39,476 nt of DNA, taken from assembly GCA_001772005.1 (NCBI GenBank), contig MERI01000040.1:1-39476 (forward strand), written 5' to 3'. Within the stretch, counting starts at the first letter, position 1, and each line of letters opens with the position of its first letter. Position numbers and translations under genes: made by a program. Source of the stretch: Betaproteobacteria bacterium RIFCSPLOWO2_12_FULL_62_58 (GTDB lineage Bacteria > Pseudomonadota > Gammaproteobacteria > Burkholderiales > SG8-41). The notes under the pieces are model-generated. The model was not told the origin of the DNA and searched no databases. It saw only the letters and a list, made by a program, of their open reading frames with translations. Positions 22,426-28,140 of the stretch are shown one piece after another.

Positions 22426-22992
22426 TCAGCGTTTTCCGACGATTTGCTGGATGTCCCGCAACAGCGTGTCGCTGTACACCACCGTCGTGCCCGGATTCTC
22501 GATGATCCACTTCTTGCGGACTACGCCCTGCGGATCGACGAGAAAGAACGAGCGCAGCGCGTTCATCGATCTCTCGCTGAGGACGCCGTAGCTGCGGATG
22601 ACCTTCCGCTCGGGAAAATCGCTGAGCAGCGGATACGGCAGCTTCAATGAATCGGCGAACGTCTGCTGCGAGAACGTCATGTTGGCGCTGATGGCGATGT
22701 TCTGCACCCCGAGAGCCTGGAACCGTTTGTGGTCAGCCTTCCTGGCCGACAGGTTCGCTGCTCAGGTTGGCGCAAAGTCGGCGCCGTAGAACTCGACCAG
22801 CACCCAGCTCTTGCCGAGAAACTCGCTGAGCGATACGTTGACGCCCGTGGTCGCAGGCAAATTGAATTCAGGCGCCGGCTGACCCACCTCTACCGCCCAC
22901 GCTCCGCCCCCGCTACCGAGCAGAACCGCGCCAATAATAAATGCCGAGATCACCCGCCCCCAACAAAAGACGCGCTTCCTTGAATTTTCCAT
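22426..22992 (-). CDS. Exported peroxiredoxin with in-frame TGA at the catalytic position (probable selenoprotein)
   Basis: 188 residues if the TGA at 22762-22764 is read through as residue 77. Before it: an N-terminal membrane or signal segment (about residues 14-33, ending A-W-A), then V-G-Q-P-A-P-E-F-N-L-P and V-L-V-E-F-Y-G-A-D-F-A-P-T. After it, in the same frame with no other stop: A-A-N-L-S-A-R-K-A-D-H-K-R-F, I-S-A-N-M-T-F-S-Q, Y-P-L-L-S-D-F and S-F-F-L-V-D-P-Q-G-V-V. In the AhpC/TSA motif P-x-x-x-T-x-x-C the TGA falls exactly on the peroxidatic Cys; the P and T are replaced by G and A. A hairpin of bacterial SECIS type follows. Selenocysteine-containing peroxiredoxins are known. A TGC-to-TGA mutation or read error is the alternative. 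GGAGGGG precedes the ATG. Confidence 0.8.
22720..22756 (-). promoter_or_regulatory. Candidate bacterial SECIS hairpin after the in-frame TGA
   Basis: Starting six bases after the TGA, the minus strand folds as GAACC...GGUUC (22756-22752 with 22724-22720). Inside, six pairs UCGGCC/GGCUGA (22749-22744 with 22738-22733) close a five-base loop AGGAA. The apical loop begins 19 bases after the TGA and has G as its second base. Small loop, early G and that distance are features expected of SelB-recognised elements, as I recall the consensus. The fold was made by eye, not by energy calculation. Confidence 0.55.
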
Positions 22993-23058
22993 CCTATCCC
23001 CTCCTTCGTTTCAACGATTCACCGGCTGCTTCGCCGCCAACATGAAATGTCCATGTGA

Positions 23059-23754
23059 TTACCACTTCCCGCCTGCGATCAACCGCAAGCCCGAAAGCAG
23101 GGTGCGCGTATCGGTCAAGCTCAGCGCCGCCACGCAGCGCCGCCGCCAGTCGGCGTGCTCGAGCATCTTCGTAGCCGCGCGCTTCGCGTCGCCGGCCACG
23201 GCCTTGCCGTAAGCTTCCGTGGCGATCGCAAGGCCGGCGCGCACCGGTTCCCGCCCCCACCGCGCTGCCATGAACGCAAGATCGATTACGTCGCGGCCCA
23301 GCGCCGATTCGTCGCCACCGCGGTCGGCGTTGGCGAGGAATTTTTCCGCGCAGCACGATATGGGGTCCAGCGCCGGCACTGGGAGCCCATCAGCGGTACC
23401 GCCCGACAACTCGATGCGCCCCTCCAGGACGACTTCGAGCTTGAGCTTTTCTCCGGCCACATCGAGGAAGGTGCGGATACCGTAGCGGTCGGCGACGACT
23501 TCGCGCGCGAGCTTGAGCGGAGCCTTGGCGATGCGGCCGAGCGATGTGTCGCTCACCGTGGAACGCAACGCACGGTACCCTCCCCGGCTTGCGCAGAGGA
23601 AGTCCACGTCGGCGGATTCGCGGTATTCGCCGAGTGACAGCACGATGCGGGTGCCGCCACCGAAAAAGCACTCGGCGCGCGCGAGGAAATCCGCATCGAG
23701 CGCGCGCAGCGCTGCGAGCACGGTTCGGTGGCGCGGGCGGGCAGGTTCAGACAT
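23059..23754 (-). CDS. AbiEii/AbiGii-like nucleotidyltransferase toxin
   Basis: 231 residues. F-F-G-G-G-T-R-I-V-L-S-L-G-E-Y-R-E-S-A-D-V-D-F-L near residue 30 is the nucleotidyltransferase core: G-G-x-T-like glycine loop and the D-x-D metal pair. K-L-E-V-V-L-E-G further on supplies the third acidic position. A helical C-terminal region has E-K-F-L-A-N-A-D-R-G. The family includes type IV toxins that modify RNA or tRNA ends. The ATG overlaps the end of the upstream gene by eight bases, as in a two-gene toxin-antitoxin operon. The operon lies between the peroxiredoxin gene and a broken SBP and was probably inserted there. The 66 bases to the peroxiredoxin hold nothing recognised. Confidence 0.75.
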   Translation of the reverse strand: MSEPARPRHRTVLAALRALDADFLARAECFFGGGTRIVLSLGEYRESADVDFLCASRGGYRALRSTVSDTSLGRIAKAPLKLAREVVADRYGIRTFLDVAGEKLKLEVVLEGRIELSGGTADGLPVPALDPISCCAEKFLANADRGGDESALGRDVIDLAFMAARWGREPVRAGLAIATEAYGKAVAGDAKRAATKMLEHADWRRRCVAALSLTDTRTLLSGLRLIAGGKW

Positions 23755-24166
23755 TAAGCACCCCGTTTCCGAAGCGCGCCGCGAGCCGCTCGACCAGCGC
23801 CCGCTCAGCGGGCCTCATGCGGCGCTGGTCTACCAGGCGCCAGTTGCGTTCGTAGAGCCGGAACGCCTCCTCGGCGGTGAGATAGCGATCGCGCCGGTTC
23901 CAGCACAGCGCCGCGAGGTTCTCGAAAGCGGCGATCTCGACCAACTCCTCGTCGAGCAGCGCACGCAGCCGGCGTGCGAATTCGGGCCGCTCCCTGGCAG
24001 CCCGGAACCGCTCGGCGTCACGAGCCGGGAGCTTGAGCGGCACCACCACCAGGCCGGCCTCCCGCTCGCGTGCGCGCTGCGCCTGTTTGGCGCGCCGCAG
24101 CTGCTCGCGGCGCGGAAGCGGGCTCGTCTTCGGGCGCCCGGGGCCCCTGCGTTTGGTCGGTTTCAT
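23747..24166 (-). CDS. Basic protein of unknown family, probable partner (antitoxin) of the AbiEii-like gene
   Basis: 139 residues from the ATG at 24166. The first 45 residues are very basic and open K-P-T-K-R-R-G-P-G-R-P-K-T, an AT-hook-like G-R-P core, followed by a charged helix (R-E-Q-L-R-R-A-K-Q-A-Q-R-A-R-E-R-E-A). The rest is helical with E-L-V-E-I-A-A-F-E-N-L-A-A-L-C-W-N-R-R and ends G-N-G-V-L-N-V. I do not recognise the family; it lacks the winged helix of the usual AbiEi antitoxin. The frame stays open upstream to a GTG at 24217 that overlaps the SBP stop at 24214, so a coupled longer form is possible. The palindrome at 24184-24209 sits just before the chosen start and suggests autoregulation. 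Confidence 0.6.
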   Translation of the reverse strand: MKPTKRRGPGRPKTSPLPRREQLRRAKQAQRAREREAGLVVVPLKLPARDAERFRAARERPEFARRLRALLDEELVEIAAFENLAALCWNRRDRYLTAEEAFRLYERNWRLVDQRRMRPAERALVERLAARFGNGVLNV

Positions 24167-24183
24167 CCGGCCCAGCATAGGCC

Positions 24184-24209
24184 TGTTATGATGACAGGTC
24201 AACATAACA
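24184..24209. promoter_or_regulatory. 26-bp near-perfect palindrome, operator candidate of the AbiEii-like pair
   Basis: The arms are TGTTATGATGAC and GTCAACATAACA around a two-base AG centre, with one mismatch in twelve pairs. It ends 18 bases upstream of the ATG at 24166 and 5 bases from the stop of the broken SBP. A site of this size and place is typical for repression by an antitoxin or toxin-antitoxin complex. Confidence 0.6.
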
Positions 24210-24213
24210 CAAA

Positions 24214-25351
24214 TCACTCGATCACCCTTTCGGCCTGCAACAGGATCGATTGCGGAATCGTGATGCCAAGCGCCTTGGCGGTTTTCATGTTCACTACCAG
24301 CTCGAACTTGGTCGGCTGCTCGACAGGCAGGTCGGCAGGCTTTGCACCCTTCAGGATCTTGTCGATATAAACAGCGAGCCTGCGGTACAACACGTTGCGA
24401 TCCGGACCGTAATAGATCAAGCCTCCAGCATCCGCGAACCGATTTGCGTCGGAGACAGCAGGCAGGCGGTGTTTTGCGGCGAGTGCGATTATGCGGGCGT
24501 CGGGACCAAAGAGCGGCTGAACGATCAGGGCTTCCGCGCGCGCACGAACCATCGTCGAGAACGCTTCTTCGAATTGGTCAAGACTCTTTATTACTACCGG
24601 CTCAACCCGGATACCGAATGCAGCGGCAGCATTTTCCGCCTCCTTGATGAACAGCCGGTGAGCGGGATCACCGCCATGCGCGAGAAAGGCTACTCGCGAT
24701 AACGCGGGAATCAGCTCTTTCATCAATTGCAGCCGTTTTCCAGCAAGCTGCGGCGCCATGAGCGAAGTGCCCGTTACATTTCCACCCGGCTTAGCGAGGC
24801 TAGCAACGAATCCCATAGCTACCAGGCAATGAAGGAATGTTTGGACGCACGAGCAACGCAACCCGGCTAATGCGGGGAAGCGCTTCCTTCAGCATCTCCA
24901 GTCGTTTCGCAACAAGTTGCGGCCCGAGTATGGTGGAGCCGGTGATGTTGCCGCCGGGCCGCGCGAGACTTTCGACGAGGCCCGTGGCGACGGCATCGCC
25001 GACAGCGATCATGACGATCGGGATGCTCGCGGAAGCCTGCCGGGCCGCTCGCGGTCCGCTTGTCGAATGCGTTACAAAGACGTCGATGTTGAGTCGCGCG
25101 AGCTCCACGGCCAATTGAGGCAGCCGCTCGGAGCTTCCCTCGGCCCAGCGGTACTCGATCATGATATTCTTGCCTTCGACATAGCCGAGGTCGCGAAGCC
25201 CTGCTCGCAGTGCGTCGATGCGGCCCGGAGCCTTGCCGGCTCCAAGGAATCCGATCCGATAGACCCTCGCCGACTGCTGGCCAAAAGAGGCCAGCGGCGC
25301 CGCGAGCGCGCCTGCTCCAAACGCAATCAATAATTTCCGCCGTGTCGTCAT
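24214..25351 (-). pseudogene. Chimeric, frameshifted ABC substrate-binding protein gene
   Basis: The first part (25351 to about 24826) begins M-T-T-R-R-K-L-L-I with a good ribosome-binding site (GGAGG about 20 bases and AGGAG just upstream) and runs to N-I-P-S-L-P. It is nearly identical to the SBP at 12742-13782. At about 24826 the homology stops. The frame continues only to a stop at 24800, while the second part, in another frame, reads V-A-M-G-F-V-A-S-L-A-K-P-G-G-N-V-T-G and goes on to the usual E-R-V-I-E end at 24214. The L-A-x-P-G-G-N segment is thus present twice. This is a join between two different paralogues, consistent with unequal recombination inside the family. The halves could only be expressed as separate fragments. 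Confidence 0.8.
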
Positions 25352-25457
25352 CTCCTGAATGCCTCCTTCTCAGTTCGACCTGTGCCCGGCTCCCCAACTA
25401 GTCCCGCGTGCAAAGGGGGGAGTAAACGAAACGCCACTCTCATGTCGTGTGGTGCTA

Positions 25458-25483
25458 CTAAATGCAATCATAGTTGCGTTTAG
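25458..25483. promoter_or_regulatory. Imperfect 26-bp palindrome in a divergent promoter region
   Basis: CTAAATGCAA, six bases, TTGCGTTTAG has ten-base arms with one mismatch. It lies about 105 bases from both the leftward chimeric SBP start and the rightward antitoxin start. Nothing else in this 234-base gap is recognised apart from the palindrome at 25549. The regulator is unknown. Confidence 0.45.
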
Positions 25484-25548
25484 AACAAAGCATTTCTGGC
25501 GGGAACCTGTCCCCCGCTCCGCCACGCGGGAAATGGATATTTGCAAGC

Positions 25549-25568
25549 CCTTGCATTACAATGCAAGG
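25549..25568. promoter_or_regulatory. Perfect 20-bp palindrome before the RHH antitoxin
   Basis: CCTTGCATTACAATGCAAGG has nine-base arms and an AC centre. It ends 17 bases before the ATG at 25586, just in front of the AAAGGAG ribosome-binding site, and contains a TACAAT -10-like box. Ribbon-helix-helix antitoxins usually repress through such sites. Confidence 0.65.
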
Positions 25569-25585
25569 CAAAGGAGTGCGACCGC

Positions 25586-25834
25586 ATGGAGTCCCAATTA
25601 ACGCTGCGATTGCCCGGGGAACTGGCCGAAAAGTTGGAACGCTCGGCCAAGCGGCTGAAACGCAAACGGTCGGACGTGGTGCGCCAGGCGTTGGAACAGT
25701 TTCTCGATACCGAGCCGGAAATCCGGCCCATCGAGCGTGTCCGCGATCTCCTCGGCCGCGTTGAAAGCGGCGTGCCCGATCTTGGTCAGCGTCACCGGGA
25801 GTACCTGGTACGGCGTTTGCGCCGTGGCAAGTGA
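25586..25834 (+). CDS. Ribbon-helix-helix (CopG/VapB-like) antitoxin
   Basis: 82 residues from the ATG at 25586, which has AAAGGAG at a good distance; the frame is open upstream across the operator but that part is unlikely to be translated. S-Q-L-T-L-R-L-P-G-E-L-A-E-K-L-E-R-S-A-K-R-L-K-R-K-R-S-D-V-V-R-Q-A-L is the beta strand and two helices of an RHH domain. A C-terminal tail (V-R-D-L-L-G-R-V-E-S-G) probably binds the toxin. The toxin start overlaps its end by 11 bases. Confidence 0.85.
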   Translation: MESQLTLRLPGELAEKLERSAKRLKRKRSDVVRQALEQFLDTEPEIRPIERVRDLLGRVESGVPDLGQRHREYLVRRLRRGK

Positions 25835-26237
25835 ACTTCTCTTGGATACCGGCGCCTTTGTCGCCCTGGTGGACCGGAGCGAGCGACGGCACGCTGATTG
25901 CGTGGCCGTGCTGGAGGGGTGGAGTGGAGCGATAGTCACCACCGAAGCGGTGCTGACCGAAACACTGTACCTGCTCGGGCCGCAGTGGGGCTCGCAAAAG
26001 GTTTGTCTCGAGTTCTTCGCGAGAGGTGCTTTTCTGCTGGCCCCCTCGTCCCAAGCGAGCCTGCGAAGGGTTTCGGTCCTGATGGAAAGGTATCGCAACG
26101 TTCCGATGGACTTCGCCGATGCCACCTTGGTCGCGCTCGGGGAGGAGCTGCATACCGACGCGGTGTTCACATTGGATCACCGCGGGTTTTCCGCCTACCG
26201 GCTCAACCAAAGGAAACCCTTCCAGCTGGTCCCCTGA
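25824..26237 (+). CDS. VapC-like PIN-domain ribonuclease toxin
   Basis: 137 residues from the GTG at 25824; the PIN domain begins at once with L-L-L-D-T-G-A-F-V-A-L-V-D. The acidic set is present: D of L-L-D-T, E in T-T-E-A-V-L-T-E, D in M-D-F-A-D-A-T-L-V-A and D in V-F-T-L-D-H-R-G-F. With the RHH gene it forms a type II toxin-antitoxin pair. The pair runs against the array and separates the chimeric SBP from the remnant SBP start at 26294, so it marks an insertion. Confidence 0.87.
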   Translation: MASELLLDTGAFVALVDRSERRHADCVAVLEGWSGAIVTTEAVLTETLYLLGPQWGSQKVCLEFFARGAFLLAPSSQASLRRVSVLMERYRNVPMDFADATLVALGEELHTDAVFTLDHRGFSAYRLNQRKPFQLVP

Positions 26238-26258
26238 TCCGGAACCCGCACGAGGGTG

Positions 26259-26294
26259 CGCTGCACCAACGGCGACAAACGTGCGACGTTTCAT
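26259..26294 (-). pseudogene. Remnant of the start of an ABC substrate-binding protein gene
   Basis: After a strong GGGGGAG ribosome-binding site, an ATG at 26294 reads M-K-R-R-T-F-V-A-V-G-A-A, the first residues of an SBP-type signal peptide, and then loses all likeness. The toxin gene stop lies 21 bases further left. With the palindrome at 26367-26381 upstream it looks like the original promoter and first gene of the array, cut by the arrival of the VapBC-like pair. Only a dozen codons support this, so it could be chance. Confidence 0.45.
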
Positions 26295-26366
26295 GCCATC
26301 TCCCCCTTTGGCTTAAGCGTAGGCCCCGGACCAGCGCCCCCGCTGTTAAGCGTCCCGCCTCAGTTT

Positions 26367-26381
26367 TGTGAACTATTCACA
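26367..26381. promoter_or_regulatory. Crp-type palindrome upstream of the remnant SBP start
   Basis: TGTGAACTATTCACA has TGTGA/TCACA arms and a 5-base centre, in the context TTTTGTGAA...ATTCACATT, almost the same as at 11556-11570. It lies 73 bases upstream of the ATG at 26294 and 30 bases past the stop of the Crp-family gene at 26411. Confidence 0.55.
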
Positions 26382-26410
26382 TTCTTGTCGGTGAATGGCC
26401 TCTTGGGGCC

Positions 26411-27055
26411 CTACCAGCGCCGCGGCGGGGTCTTATTTATGGTGATGCGCTTGTGCTCGATGGTAATGTAGCCGCCGGTTGAGAGATCCTTGAGGATCCG
26501 GCTGATCATCTCGCGCGAAGCGCCGACGCGGCTGGCGATGTCCTGTTGGGTCAGCTTCTCGTCGATCACGAGCCTGCCGCCCTCGTCGTGGCCTAGCTCA
26601 AGCAACAGCCGCGCCACGCGGCCATAGACGTCCATCAAGGCGAGACTTTTTACGCTTTCCGTCAAGGCCCGCGTGCGGCGGATGAGTTTTTCGATCAGAT
26701 GCAGCGAGAATCCGGGATGGGAAAGGAGAAAGTCGCGGAACTTGTTCTTGGGAATGACCGCGAATCGGGACGGCTCCAGGGTCATCACCGATGCCGACCG
26801 GGGCCTGCCATCCAGCACCATTTCTCCGAAATACTCCCCCGGGCCCTGCGTGCCGAGAACGATCTCCTTGCCCTCCTCGTCGCTCACGAACACTTTCACG
26901 CGGCCGGCAATGATGATATAGAGCGAGTCGGTTTCGTCGCCCTCGCTGACGATGACGGTGTTTCTGGGAAAATTCTTGACGACCCCCTGCGCGGAAAGGG
27001 TGCGCAACTCGTCCTCGTTGAGATACGTCAAGACCGCGGCATTCCTGTCGTTCAT
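26411..27055 (-). CDS. Crp/Fnr-family transcription regulator
   Basis: 214 residues from the ATG at 27055, preceded by GGGGGAGG; an upstream in-frame start at 27076 lacks one. Residues about 8-120 are a cNMP-binding domain. Its phosphate cassette G-E-Y-F-G-E-M-V-L-D-G-R-P-R-S-A-S-V keeps the Glu, Arg and Ser that hold cAMP in Crp. A dimer helix follows (about 120-145), then a winged helix-turn-helix with T-Q-Q-D-I-A-S-R-V-G-A-S-R-E-M-I-S-R-I-L. The recognition helix S-R-E-x-x-x-R has the Arg, Glu and Arg used by E. coli Crp to read TGTGA. There is no Fnr-type cysteine cluster. It is therefore a natural candidate to bind the four GTGA/TCAC palindromes of this window. Confidence 0.92.
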   Translation of the reverse strand: MNDRNAAVLTYLNEDELRTLSAQGVVKNFPRNTVIVSEGDETDSLYIIIAGRVKVFVSDEEGKEIVLGTQGPGEYFGEMVLDGRPRSASVMTLEPSRFAVIPKNKFRDFLLSHPGFSLHLIEKLIRRTRALTESVKSLALMDVYGRVARLLLELGHDEGGRLVIDEKLTQQDIASRVGASREMISRILKDLSTGGYITIEHKRITINKTPPRRW

Positions 27056-27191
27056 GCGCGCCTCCCCCAAAGGCAATTCTACGCCGGCGGAGAATCGGTC
27101 GTCATATTTTGTGCGATACTAACTTCCCGACGACCCGGACTCCCTGAACCACTGGATCTAAAGCGTCCCTTGCAAAATGCCGTTGACGCGC

Positions 27192-27245
27192 CCCCTCACC
27201 CTAGCCCCCCTAGCCTTTTCCCCCTGCAATCGGGGGAGAGGGAAT
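27192..27245. repeat. Intergenic hairpin repeat of the CCCTCACCC/GGGAGAGGG class
   Basis: The stretch begins CCCCCTCACCCTAG and contains CCCCC (27220-27224), a seven-base loop and GGGGG (27232-27236), ending GGGAGAGGGAATT. The same beginning and end occur at 29748-29791. It lies in the 336-base gap between the divergent Crp gene and the cNMP gene at 27392; the rest of that gap holds the palindrome at 27264. Confidence 0.6.
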
Positions 27246-27263
27246 TCGTTTCTTGGGCGAATC

Positions 27264-27275
27264 GTGAATATTCAC
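27264..27275. promoter_or_regulatory. Perfect palindrome, second copy of the Crp-type operator
   Basis: GTGAATATTCAC, extended by one more C/G pair to 27263-27276, is identical in its core to 2509-2520. It lies 116 bases upstream of the ATG at 27392. Confidence 0.6.
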
Positions 27276-27391
27276 GAAACGGCTGTCAACTTCTCACTTC
27301 AGCGCCAATGCCGGCCACCCTAAATTGCCGGTAGCGGGAGGCGTTCGGCTGCAAGGCATCAAAAAAGCAGTGCAAAGCTGGAGGAGAGCAC

Positions 27392-28018
27392 ATGACCGTC
27401 ACGATGGATCTCGGGAACGCACTGGGGCTGCTTGGGGTGGGATTCTGTTTCGCCAGTTTCGTGATGAAGCGCATGGTGTCCCTGAGGGTGCTCGCCCTGG
27501 CGAGCAATGTCTGCTTTATCGCATATGGCCTGGTCGAATCGCTGCTGCCTTCGATCGTGCTCAACACCGCATTGTTGCCGGTGAACGCGCGGCGCTTGTG
27601 GGAAATCACCAAGCTGTCGAAGGAGATCGCGCGCGCCACCCAGGACTCTCCCGTTTCACAATGGCTGCTGCCCCATATGAGCCGCCGTTCGTTCAAGGCG
27701 GGCGAGGTCTTGTTCCGCAAGGGAGAAGTGGCCGACAGGCTCGTTTACGTTGCCAGCGGGGAACTCAGGATGCCGGAAACCGGCGGGCGGATCGGTCCGG
27801 GCGAGCTGATCGGCGAAATCGGACTCTTTTCTCCGGACCGAACACGCACGCAGACCATCGTGTGCGAAACGGACGGCGAACTCTATCAGATGACCGACGA
27901 AATGATCTTTCAGCTCTACTACCAGCATCCGAAATTGGGCTTCTATTTGATGCGGCTTGTTGCAGCACGGCTGATCGCCGATGTCCGCCGGCAGCAAGTG
28001 CAGGCGGCAGCAGCGTGA
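27392..28018 (+). CDS. Membrane-anchored cyclic-nucleotide-binding protein
   Basis: 208 residues with a good GGAGGAG ribosome-binding site. Residues about 5-70 contain two or three hydrophobic segments (L-G-L-L-G-V-G-F-C-F-A-S-F-V, then V-C-F-I-A-Y-G-L-V), a pattern like YgjV-type small inner-membrane proteins. Residues about 95-195 are a cNMP-binding domain with K-A-G-E-V-L-F-R-K-G-E and the cassette G-E-I-G-L-F-S-P-D-R-T-R-T-Q-T. It has no kinase, cyclase or DNA-binding part. It is the full-length paralogue of the protein at 2601-3032. A role as membrane sensor of cAMP or cGMP is inferred only from domains. Confidence 0.8.
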   Translation: MTVTMDLGNALGLLGVGFCFASFVMKRMVSLRVLALASNVCFIAYGLVESLLPSIVLNTALLPVNARRLWEITKLSKEIARATQDSPVSQWLLPHMSRRSFKAGEVLFRKGEVADRLVYVASGELRMPETGGRIGPGELIGEIGLFSPDRTRTQTIVCETDGELYQMTDEMIFQLYYQHPKLGFYLMRLVAARLIADVRRQQVQAAAA

Positions 28019-28081
28019 GGGGGAATGTGACCGGTGGTGATTGAACACGGCAATCCTTGACCACCCCGCCGCTTCGCGCCA

Positions 28082-28102
28082 CCCCTCCTCATGCAGGAGG
28101 GG
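28082..28102. terminator. Hairpin between the cNMP gene and the lipoprotein gene
   Basis: CCCCTCCT, five bases, AGGAGGGG forms a perfect eight-pair stem 63 bases after the stop at 28018. It is followed by a mildly T-rich stretch without a true T-run, so termination is possible but weak; it may only attenuate read-through into the gene at 28141. Confidence 0.4.
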
Positions 28103-28140
28103 AGAAGTATTTGTTACACAGCCTTGAAAGGGGGGAGACC

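Noticed and set aside
22762..22764. Peroxiredoxin stop as a frameshift
   Set aside because: Both sides are in the same frame and join without gap or overlap; only one codon is a stop, so a frameshift is excluded, leaving recoding or a point change.
25458..26294. 278-codon leftward frame opposite the RHH-PIN pair
   Set aside because: Only its first dozen codons look like an SBP signal peptide; the remainder is antisense to the toxin-antitoxin genes.
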